Positions 11,301 through 20,415 of a DNA stretch of 64,000 nt are shown here, piece after piece; position 1 is the first letter of the stretch; every line of letters begins with the position of its first letter. The notes under the pieces are model-generated. The model searched no databases and was not told the DNA's origin. It saw only the letters and a list, made by a program, of their open reading frames with translations. Made by a program: the position numbers and the translations under genes. The stretch covers positions 255,248-319,247 of the forward strand of contig KV748243.1 of the NCBI GenBank assembly GCA_001692895.1, given 5' to 3'. The DNA is from Cenococcum geophilum 1.58. Taxonomy: Eukaryota > Ascomycota > Dothideomycetes > Gloniales > Gloniaceae.

Positions 11301-12620
11301 ACTATTAGCTAAGACTTAATTAGGAAGCAAAGGAGTATATTAGCTATTACGAGAAGTGTTAAGTATATAAAATCCGCAGGCACAAGCCATAGGGTCTACT
11401 TAAATTAGCTCCCCCCACCAGTAAGCTATAGCAATATTACACTATAAACTTTATTATAGATCTCCCGCCATCTAAAGATGGCTAAGGACGAATATACAAT
11501 TTAGTCCTTATACTTATTAATAGGTTTTTAAAGTACATCTAATACCTTTCCGTTAATAAGACAATTAATATATAAGCGCTAACTAACCTAATTAAGGAGA
11601 AATACTTTCTTAAAACAGATTAGCCGCACTCTATTATTACTAATAGGGGCAGCATCTTTATAAGCCAGTACTAGTTGGACCTATACTTCCATTTAAAGAT
11701 AGACCACCATTATAGTATAGCTTTCCATCTATAAACGGATAGGTAAATAGAACGCCAGAACTAAAAACTGAAGTCTTACTTATAGATGTATTTAAACTAC
11801 TAGTAAGACAACTAGTATAAGCTACTTCCGTACACAAAGTATGCTTATAATTTAAAGTAATATATATTGTATAAGTATACACTAATCCAGATTACCTATA
11901 GCGTTCAACTATTTAGGTTTAATAGTATACCCGATAATTACTAGCTAAGGCCATATAATTAGTTATAGGATCCTACTAAGAAGTCTAAGGATATCCACTA
12001 AAGAGTATAAGGATACCTTTAGAAATAGGAGGAGTAATAAAAGTATATAAAGTAGAGCCTATAAGATGCCTAAGAGTAGTAGAGACTTTAGTATAACCGT
12101 AAGCACTAAAATAAGTATTTCGGAGTAGGTAATAAGGTTCTATTACGTTTAACAAATATTAAAACCTATTAACTATTAAAGAAGCTCAATATAAGATACC
12201 TAGGTCCCTTTTAAGTTAAGAAATAAATTAATAAGCTAGCCTATTATCTCTAACTACCCCTATTTATAGCCTGTGTGCATCTAGTATTTTATATAAACCT
12301 ATTAGAGCTATAGTATAGACTATTACCGGAAAAGAACTTCCGTCTAGGCCCAATTAAACACCCTAAGGTAGTAGGCGAGCGGTATGAGGTTAAAGCTATA
12401 CTACGCTATAAGTCTATTAAGAACAAGCTTTAATTTAAAGTTAAATAGCTAGGCTAGCCCGCTAAGGACTCTATATAGAAACTAGAGGATTACTTTAATT
12501 ATTATAAAGATATTCTAAAAGAATATTGAGACTAAGGTCTATAATCTACAAGTTATAGAAAGCGCTCTAATACTACGGTGTTATCGCGACCTATAAAGAA
12601 AGCTCACAAAAAGAGTAAAT
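8331..12620 (+). pseudogene. gypsy pol (element E): protease, RT, RNase H, integrase, chromodomain
   Basis: Domains in gypsy order. The aspartic protease (about 8335-8600) shows YNSGAKINLI, where the catalytic Asp of DSGA has become Asn. The reverse transcriptase (about 9280-9860) has FILKLNG, VDYYGLNKIT and FRLAN blocks and the catalytic box as YLDN at 9683-9694 (second Asp lost). RNase H runs about 10140-10500 (FALTGILLQPNRYP, FYSRKFQ). The integrase (about 11200-12150) has a degraded zinc-binding start, a core beginning IDLPPS, then QTDRQIERQN. A chromodomain-like end lies at about 12350-12540. Dozens of in-frame stops at Trp and Gln sites indicate RIP. The short minus-strand open frame at 11658-11882 lies inside the integrase and is a shadow. 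Confidence 0.85.
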
Positions 12621-14923
12621 AGGTTAAATTAAATATAGAATAGATAGGCCCCGGAAACTATAGGGATAGGGCTACAGCCTAAGGCAGGACAGGTCCTTAG
12701 CCTTTTCACGTATATAGCATAGAGTTAATAGGGCATTTTACTAAAATTGCATTCCCATTTATTAATCTATACTAGGAATATTATTCTTAGGGCTTCTAAG
12801 CCCTTTTTAATAGCCTTATAAGGCCTTTCTAAGTACCTAATTAAAGTCCTTAATTGCTACTATATATAAGAACAAATCTTAAAAGTCTAAACCATAAATA
12901 CCTAATCTAAAAAGCCACTATGCCTTATTATTATCAGAAGTAGGATTAGTATCCATTGGGCTACTAAGTAATGGCTAACAAAAATAGGATCTAGACCCCT
13001 TAGTAGGGGTATAAGTAGGCATAAAAATAGGGGTAGGACAATGAGGTGTAGCTAGGGCAGAGATCCTTAAATGCTTAATACTAATATTAGGTCCAAACTA
13101 ATACCAATAAAGCTCTTATAGCGTAAGCTTATAGTTAATAAAGACACGCTTAAGCCCAGAATAAATAAAGATGTTAGCTAGCTAGTATAGTCTAGAACTA
13201 CCAAGACCTTACTACGGCAACTATTAGTTACCTATCCGCTAGGTACCCAAAGGGTAACCTACCTAATACCGTATCATATTATGCTCTTTTAATACTTAAC
13301 GCATATACATAAACTCCTTTTTATAGTAGACAGCGACCTTCTTCTTATTACCCCTATTTCTTACCCTATCCTTAGTATACCAACCTTACTCTCGTATTAG
13401 GCGTTACTAGCTAGCTTACTAGGAATTATAGGCGGTATAGATAGCTATAGTATAGTCTTAAATTTAACTAAAATATTTAGCATTGGCGCTAAAATAAGAT
13501 AAAGCCTGGGTAATATAGTAGTTAAGGACATTAAAGGATCGTCGCCACTTAGGCCCAGGCTATTAAAGCTTAAAGTCAGTAATGGAAATCTATTAAGAAT
13601 AAAAAAGCTCACCTTAATACAACTGCTACTCTTAGTACGCATATATTAATTACAAGGACTAAAGGTATTAGATTTAACGCAGTGCGTCTTATTATAAGCC
13701 TCTAAAATCCTATTATTAGATTTCTAGTCTTTTAAAGACGTATAGGCAAAATCATTTAGGTAGGACCAGCACTAGTTACGGGTTAGCGGGGGTTAGGGTT
13801 TTATATGCAAAGGTAAGGCCAAAATACACTATAAAATTTACTTAAAAGAGCAGTCAGCAGGAGAATAAAAAGGCATATTAAATTAATAATAAAAAAGAAG
13901 AAAATCTTAATAATATATTAAAGATACGTCCAAATTAGACGAAGGTTAATAATGGGAAGTAAGGTATTAAGGAAAAGGATTAAGCTCGATAAGTAAAGCA
14001 TCTTTATACTTTACTATCTAATACCCTTTTAATAAATAGCCGCAACCTTACTAATATAACTCCGTTATAATAGCGTTATTTAGAAGGAAGGAAACACGCG
14101 TATAAGTTATTTAACCATCACTTCCTTATAAAAACTAACTACGCGGCCAGGGGAAGGCAATTAAGACATTAATTAAAGACGTATATAGGTTAAATTATAC
14201 CTAAAACGATACTATAGTATTAAAGATTAACGTTATAGACGTTCTTAACAATTATATAATAGCTATAATTACTATCGCAAAATGTCCCTGTTTGCTAGGT
14301 AGTAAAGCTACGCCAAATATACGGCATAGGACCACTAGATTTAAAAGCATATATACTAAATCTTAAGAGACAAGTCTCTTTAACTAACTAATTAATACCT
14401 TAACCGTATTTAATAGCCTAAGGGCAAATATAAAAGTAATATATTAGTAACGCAGAGGATTATAAGAAAAGGATTATAAGAAAGGATTATAGACTATATC
14501 TTAGTAGTTAAAGACAACGGCAAGCCAAGGCTCTATACATTAAATCCTATACTAAAAGGTTCTACAGAACTATACTAGAACACTAAATTACCTATAATAC
14601 TTATAATTAATTATAGACTAGCATAAAGGCTTAGAAGCAGAGTTGTATAAAAATCCCTATATTAGCCTAAGTAGTTACCAGTATGCTTTTAATAGGCTTC
14701 TAATAGGTCTCCTAGCAATCCTTACGTCTTTTCTCTAGTTATATTTTTTCCTTATTAAGGTTTTTCAGGAGTTTAAAGTAGGGGTTAGATAGATAGATAA
14801 TATACAGCGGCATACCAACACCTCTTTAATATCTCTCTAAACCTCTTCTAGGACAAGCCCTTGTAATCTCCCTACTATAAGGTAATAGCAATTGGGGGCC
14901 AACCGTAAGAAGGGGGGGGGTAA
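12621..14923 (+). other. Long non-coding 3' region of element E
   Basis: About 2.3 kb between the chromodomain and the polypurine tract. I find no recognisable protein domain. A hydrophobic 65-codon minus-strand frame at 13445-13642 shows no family motif. Two pieces (14030-14190 and 14820-14923) recur in reverse in the internal domains of the tandem element (4200-4340 and 4010-4110), linking the two elements. A purine tract of G residues (about 14910-14920) ends it. A further degraded insertion within it cannot be excluded. Confidence 0.55.
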
Positions 14924-15125
14924 TATAAGGGATATTATTACGGATACCTCAGGTTGCCCTTAGGACAACCCCTAGACGCCCCTTAGATGGTCGCCAGTCA
15001 CGTGCCCGTAGTATATAGTCTCCACAATCCCAAAGGCCTTACCTTCTTAAGGATTCGTCTCTCTTACCAATCTATCCTGTTCTAATCGTGTCCTTATAGC
15101 CCCCTATCTACAAAATCCCCTCACA
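14924..15125 (+). repeat. Probable 3' LTR of element E
   Basis: Begins TATAAGGGATATT directly after the purine tract plus TAA. The first 13 bases match an LTR-like start inside the tandem element (4008 downward, complement TGTAAGGGATATT). The right end is set where copia RNase H reading begins and is approximate; no second copy is available to define it. Confidence 0.5.
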
Positions 15126-15650
15126 TATATCTACTTTAAAACCCCTAAAAAAGAAGATATTACCTTTTATAGAGTATCTAATATAGTATTTACGGACTAT
15201 AAAGAGACTAGACGGAGCTCTTAAGGATATCTATTTATCCTATTTAGAGGTCTAATTAATTAGAAAGCAACCCTATAGCGATTTGTTATGCGCTTAACTA
15301 CTAAAGCAGAGCTTCTCTCCCTATCTACTACTGCCGTTAAAATTATCTAATAGCAACGATTCTTTAAGGCAATCGGCTTTAATTTAGAACGCGAATTTAC
15401 CCTACTATGCGACAATATGTAAACTATATGCCTACTTAGACAGGATACACTAAAACTTAACACTAAGCTTTAATATATTAACGTCTATTAGCACTAGCTT
15501 AGACAGGAAGTCTAAGACAAAAAGATTAACGTACGATGGGTTCCTATAGACAAAATACCTACTAACGGCCTTATTAAAATCATACCTTGTTAAAAGCACG
15601 AAGCATAGATATAGTAGTTAAATTTGGTAGATATTTAACATTAGATCAAT
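15126..15650 (+). pseudogene. Ty1/copia RNase H fragment
   Basis: C-terminal RNase H of a copia polyprotein, cut on its left side, apparently by element E. Typical blocks are visible: DYKETRRSSQGYLF, TTKAELLSLSTTA (the AE of the active site), CDNMQT, LRQEV and IRWVP-like sequence with NGLIK. Two to three RIP-type stops remain. A non-coding stretch with a purine tract and an LTR follow, so this is the 3' end of an element. The LTR is related to that of the copia element beginning at 59566. Confidence 0.8.
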
Positions 15651-15792
15651 TGATTCTATTTGCAATATCCATTACGGTTACCCCATCCTTTTATTACTCC
15701 TAAATTGTATCTAAATTTCCTAGTTTAGTATAGTCTCTACCTTTATTTTTATTTTTTATAGCTTTAACTACACTGTTAAATCTAGGGGGGTA

Positions 15793-16030
15793 TATAACTA
15801 ACTACCAGTACTATACTAAGACATAAGACTATAGCCTAGAAGGCTCCAAGACAGCACTCGCACTACCCTTATATATCTCGCATACCTCGTATATAGCTTA
15901 AATAAGTTAGAGATCAAGTTATAGACCCTACGGTCAAGACTCTATATTTATATATATATTTTACCTAATTTCCATAAATTTAGAATCAAGTCGCTTATTC
16001 ATTTCCCACACTATAAAAGCTTATACTTAA
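15793..16030 (+). repeat. 3' LTR of copia element (G family)
   Basis: Starts TATAACTAACTACC after a G-run at 15785-15790 and matches the LTR at 59566 (TGTAACCAACTACCG) over several blocks, including GAAGGCTC-AAGACAGC and AATCAAGTCG-TTATTCA. The end is approximate because the two copies diverge after an AAGCTTATA stretch. Confidence 0.65.
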
Positions 16031-16394
16031 GTATATAAAGAATTGGGGACAATCCTTTTAAAGGGGCATTATTAGGTAAAACCTAAGTAAATAGTTATAT
16101 AGCCGTAAGGTATAGGCGACCCTAGGGTAACCTAGGGGTGACTCGCCTATAAGGTATATGCGCTGTATATACCTAGGGAAAACCCTTTCTACCTCGCATA
16201 TAGACTCCTCCTTTTTCCTTTAAGGATTTATCTATCTATATAATATACCCTATTGTTTTATTATTAGACTCTCTATTTATACCCTTACCTTATACTTATC
16301 TAGCTTAAGTTAATAGGTGCTATTTAGTATCAACTACTTAAGCCCCCCTTTAGGTATAGAGATTTTATATAAAATCTTTCTTATAGTATATAAA
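16031..16394. other. Unassigned AT-rich debris with one strong inverted repeat
   Basis: No gene seen. It contains a perfect 9-bp inverted repeat TATAGGCGA/TCGCCTATA (16111-16119 and 16143-16151) around CCCTAGGG-type sequence; this may belong to a decayed LTR. Otherwise RIP-like sequence. Confidence 0.4.
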
Positions 16395-16625
16395 TATAAG
16401 GGATCTTTTAGCAGCTACTAAGGCTAGCCCTTAGCTAGGCCTTGGCACCTCCTTATAATCTCCCTTAGGCTTATAGCCCTCTTATCCTCCTTATTAGTTT
16501 ATCTCTCTTTATACTAAGGCTATTACCTACCCTTATTACCATATTTTCCTCTTTTATTAACTCTCCTTATAATTTATGCTTAGCTTACCTACTCCCTACT
16601 ATATACTCTAGCAATATACCTTATA
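16395..16625 (+). repeat. Solo LTR of the tandem-element family, TSD ATAAA
   Basis: 231-bp copy of the LTR found at 1324, 5594 and 7141, in opposite orientation. It starts TATAAGGGATC and ends ACCTTATA. It is flanked by perfect 5-bp repeats ATAAA (16390-16394 and 16626-16630), so it is a true solo LTR left by LTR-LTR recombination, and it confirms both LTR borders. Confidence 0.85.
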
Positions 16626-16630
16626 ATAAA

Positions 16631-17929
16631 TTTAACTTACTAATCTCACTAATAACCTAATATTAAGTCTTTTTAGTAATAGTTAAAGTTATTATAGATA
16701 ATGTAAATATTATTATAAATAAATAGAGACTTAATTAGTTTTTTAAGGGTTATTAGCACTAAAAGGGCTATTAGAATTAATAGGACCTTCCTTAAAATAC
16801 TTAACTAGCCTAAGCTGTTTAGCGTTAAGAGTTTTATAACTATTTATTAGACTAAAGCTATATAGGAAAAATAGTATACGGCGCTTTATATTAAGCGCCT
16901 AAAGATATAGACTAAATAAATAAGTAAAACTATATATAGAGTTTTAGGTAAACCCTAAGAGAAATATAGAGGTAATTATAACTATACGTCCGCCGTACGG
17001 ATCCTAACTATATTCCTCTTTATTTAGTATAAATATCCCCTTAATAAGCTAGAATAGTAGCAAACCGTACTACTAAATAAACTTGGCTATATCCTTAAGG
17101 TTAATATTCTAAAACTTTATATTTAGAGTCTATATATTAAAGGGGCCGCGTTATAATTATAGTTAGCAAAGTTCTTTTTAGATATAGCGGGTAATATATG
17201 CTACTAGTATTATATAAATATTAGCCCTATTAATAAGCTCTTCTTATATTTCTTTTTCCTCTAGTAAAGTAATAAGTAGGTTCCCTACTTTCTTCTTCTT
17301 TTTATTACCTCTATACCCATTCTTGCTTTTTAAGTACTTAAAAATTAGCCTATAAAAAGACCAGCCTTATTAATATAGAAGGCCCTTTATAATGTCAACC
17401 TTCTCTTTCTTTAATATCTTTGTCTAACTAGCAGATAGAATATCCGCTAAAATATCCACTAAAATATCCACTAGCTATGCAAAGGGCTAGCGGCGTAGAC
17501 GTAAGCGTTTAGCGTTAGTATTTACTGCGCGGCTCAGTAATGCAGAGGTAGAATTAGGGCCTTTACGGCAACAAATTCCTCTTAATATCGCGCGCGTATA
17601 AGGAGCTAAAGATCTTATAACTTATAGAGTAGGCTTTTCTCTATAATTTAGTGTAATTTTTATGTTAATAGGTACTGTAGGAGGGTAGATTAATTTTGTT
17701 AAAGTTAATAAGGTCTTCTTATATAAACCCTGTTTAGGTTTTCTACAAAGCTCGCTAAAGTGCCTCAGGCCAAGAAAACGATTACCGTCCTAAATCAGCT
17801 TAGCGGACGGTGCGGATATTCTTATATCCGCATAATCGATTTCTTAGTCTGAGCTTCTGAGGTAACTATATACTGTACCTATTTCTCTACTTTAGGCCTA
17901 ATTATTACTACTTTAGGCATAGATCCGGC
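16631..17929. other. Unassigned RIP-degraded repeat
   Basis: AT-rich sequence with TpA excess and no motif I can name on either strand. The region around 17770-17860 contains an inverted repeat with TGCGGATATTCTTATATCCGCA at its centre. The base composition changes abruptly near 17930 to normal coding-like sequence, marking the left edge of the gene island. Confidence 0.4.
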
Positions 17930-19022
17930 GCTTTAAGCGCTCCACGGCCTCAAATCCACGCCACGCCGGCTGCAAAATCACCAGATCCACAGCCAATGCA
18001 GAGAGGCGCCAGCCGGCCGCTCCAAATAGGCGACAATCCAAATAGATCACTGGCTTGCAGAGCGTCCTCATACCTCTATCCCCTCTTCGTCATCTCGGAA
18101 TCCATTGATCCATCCTGAATATCACTGATTTCGACACATAAGATGTCATCTATGATGTTAACGATCAAGGATAGTGGCCTTTCGGCCTCTTCCGTCTGGT
18201 ATGCTGCGCCAGCTTACCATTTCAAAGGAGTGAGGTACGCTGCGGCCGGTCATTGAGATGGCAAAGGTAGAGACGCAGTTGTACCAAGTGCACAGAAGAA
18301 AAGGAGACGCGGTGATATTAATGCGAGGCTAGATGGCCTTGTTTCTTCGAGGCAGAGACTGAAAACGACGAGATATTGGTCAAAACACAGTAGTGAGCAA
18401 CCTTCTCAAATATCGCAACCAATTTCTACCGCCTCGTTCTGAAGACATTAACAAGATCTTCAAGTATAAGTGCTGAATCGGTTCGACCATCAAGCATACG
18501 TGTACCACCAACATGTGGCGTTGGATGCCAAGCGAAATGAAGGCTGTTGTCTTCCTGTGCCTCCCTCAGAATCATGGCGCATCGCTCTTGAAACGAAGGA
18601 CGCATCCTTTTCAACGGTTATATGGCCTCTCACAGATGTCCAAGTTTATGAAAGGTAGCGTTGGACTTCGCGTGAGGATTCATCCTTCTAAACAGATATA
18701 TGGTCTCTCCTAATTTTTCAAGTTTTCGAAAGGCGGTGTTGGGCTTCGCATGGGGAATCATCCTTTTGTACACTCATACGACCTCTCACAGTCCTCCAAG
18801 TTTCGTAAGGTAGTGTTGGGTTTTTCCGTGAGGATTCCACCCTGATCCTTACCCTATTCTACGAGATCATGGCGACGTGGTCTCTTGACCTCGAGACATC
18901 TTGAAGGGGATATAAGCATGCCACAATGTAGGACCCTTCAGTGAGGGTGACACAGCCTCTGTGATCACTTCTTCAGTTCGCCGTTCTTAAGTCTCGCATC
19001 CAATCCTGAATACCTACCCATT
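17930..19022. promoter_or_regulatory. Upstream region of the metalloprotease gene; no confident gene
   Basis: Normal base composition, not RIPed. It ends at the original ATG of the protease gene (19023), so it should contain that gene's promoter. A 62-codon minus-strand open frame at 18426-18614 resembles nothing I recognise. A 78-bp tandem repeat lies at 18603-18836. I could not place a TATA box or binding sites with confidence. Confidence 0.45.
18603..18836. repeat. Three 78-bp tandem repeats
   Basis: Three consecutive diverged copies, each exactly 78 bp: 18603-18680, 18681-18758 and 18759-18836. Each begins CATCCTT (the third CATCCTTTTG) and ends in a GAGGATT-like sequence. The length is a multiple of three, so one plus-strand frame gives 26-residue repeats (HPxxxxYxLS, KFxK, GLRVRI pattern) with one stop in copy 2. 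This may be a decayed coding repeat or an upstream repeat; I cannot decide. Confidence 0.8.
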
Positions 19023-19037
19023 ATGAGGCCTTCTATT

Positions 19038-20056
19038 CAGACATGGCAATAACTATATAATCATAACCAACCGTTCGATTGCGATTACTATATAATCACG
19101 AGAGGCGATTGCGATTTAATTGCGTAGTTATATTGATTACCTATATTTAGGGCCAGGATCTGATTTCTGGTACAGTAGACAGCTCTATAGGACTCATCTG
19201 GATTTTCCTACATTTACCCCAAACTGGTGATAGCCTTTTGGTCTCTTAATCGTGCCAATCTTCCTTATCTAACACCTGGCTATTGCCTATATTATTGCTG
19301 CTCGTATTACCAACTCCTCCCCTAATATTCAACACCTCAGCTGCCACCTCTGCCGGCACGAAACTACCAAATTTAACGACTTCGCGTACCCAGCTTTTTA
19401 AGCATTCCGTCTGTTCGACTACTGTGGCTTTAAGCCTATATCGCGACCATAATATTATTCGCCGTGCACCCGAAAGGACTCGCTCTGCTTTAGCCGACAT
19501 TACTAGTGTGGAGAGGATATTAATGGCCACTCGAGAGTGAGCTAATCTGGATCCTCGCGAGCGGCCGTAACGTTGTCGAACTTACGCAAGTCGTAATTGC
19601 TGAGTATTGAGCTAGTAGTAGCTTGTTCCTCTTCCCGGGCTCTTTTTTAGGTGGCAGGTGGTATAAAGGAGCCAGCTAAGGGAAGCATAGCCTAAAGCGT
19701 AGGTAGTAAAGGCAAGGCAGATTGGTGGTGGATAAAAAGGTAAGGGGGTTATACGCGGTACTCGCGACGCGTTGTATACGCCTACCCTTCTACAAGCCCG
19801 CACAGACGTATATTTTATATATTTTGATTAGTTTGGAGCTACGCACGGGTATATAGATCACTACTGGCGATGCATACGCTAACTGGTAAGATCTAGTACT
19901 CAACACTACGGCTCTCACCACTACCACCTGTTCTTACCGCGGGTGATTATATTGTTGTATCTACGTAACAAAATCACTAGGTGCGATCATGGTTCGATTG
20001 GCTATGTTACACTATAATCGAACATAATCGTAACTAACTGATTATTGCCATGTCTG
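19038..20056 (-). mobile_element. hAT element 1 (non-autonomous), TSD CTTCTATT
   Basis: 1019-bp element with 15-bp terminal inverted repeats CAGACATGGCAATAA (19038-19052 and complement at 20042-20056), flanked by a perfect 8-bp duplication CTTCTATT (19030-19037 and 20057-20064). It keeps a transposase C-terminal fragment on the minus strand but lacks the catalytic middle. It sits five codons into the protease gene. Its right terminal repeat ends CCATGTCTG, so transcripts starting in the element could use a new in-frame ATG at 20050. Confidence 0.92.
19246..19600 (-). pseudogene. hAT transposase C-terminal dimerisation fragment
   Basis: Open minus-strand frame from about 19555 to 19246 reading VAINILSTLVMSAKAERV, then LSGARR and ECLKSWV, the conserved hAT dimerisation signature. 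Just upstream (about 19560-19600) lies FDNVTAARED-like sequence that matches the N-terminal part of the hAT-2 transposase (FNNVTAARED near 20850). The central domain has therefore been deleted and the two ends joined near GAGGATCC. Non-functional; it explains why the element is only 1 kb. Confidence 0.8.
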
Positions 20057-20415
20057 CTTCTATTCGGCGCAACCTGTTCGCTCTTTCAGTCTTATGCCTT
20101 TGCTCTCTCAAGTCACATGTAGCGGCTGACGATAATCTGTTCAACGTCACTGGATATGATGTTGGTCCTGACTGGGAGAACGATGAGTTGCCTCCCTTCC
20201 CTCCGCTTACAGACAGCGAAGGCAAGAAAATCGACGCCGCAAATTTACGAGGGACCAGATTGTTTGGATACAAAGGCTGTGGCAAAGCAGAAAAGAAAAT
20301 CATAGACGATACCTACGTCGACTTCAGCTATCTAGCTGCTCTTCCAACATTAAAGGATGGGATTGCTTGGAACGACCAAGCAGAGGTCTCAATAATCATT
20401 AAGTTAGTTATCTAA
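20050..20415 (+). CDS. Truncated protease N-terminus using a transposon-supplied ATG
   Basis: The open frame starts at the ATG inside the hAT-1 terminal repeat (20050) and continues in the frame of the protease gene, changing only residues 2-3 (MSASI instead of MRPSI). It keeps the signal peptide, then mature sequence (DDNLFNVTGYDV...) to 20380, enters hAT-2 and stops at 20415, giving 121 residues. The active site is not included. Whether it is expressed cannot be told. Confidence 0.5.
   Translation: MSASIRRNLFALSVLCLCSLKSHVAADDNLFNVTGYDVGPDWENDELPPFPPLTDSEGKKIDAANLRGTRLFGYKGCGKAEKKIIDDTYVDFSYLAALPTLKDGIAWNDQAEVSIIIKLVI

Larger units (their letters stand above)
737..15125 (+). mobile_element. 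Gypsy element E, RIP-degraded, interrupted in gag by a tandem non-autonomous element
   Basis: Ty3/gypsy element read on the plus strand: gag (737-1323, resuming at 7404), protease, reverse transcriptase, RNase H, integrase and chromodomain (to about 12620), a long non-coding 3' region (12621-14923), a purine tract and a 3' LTR starting near 14924. The gag frame reads across the CTAAG duplication at 1319-1323 and 7399-7403, which shows that the 1324-7398 block is an insertion. The 5' LTR is not in the window; the left side is cut by family A. The right LTR border (about 15125) is approximate. Confidence 0.75.

Noticed and set aside
11658..11882. 74-codon minus-strand open frame
   Set aside because: Lies inside the element E integrase, which reads on the plus strand with clear motifs; it is a shadow.
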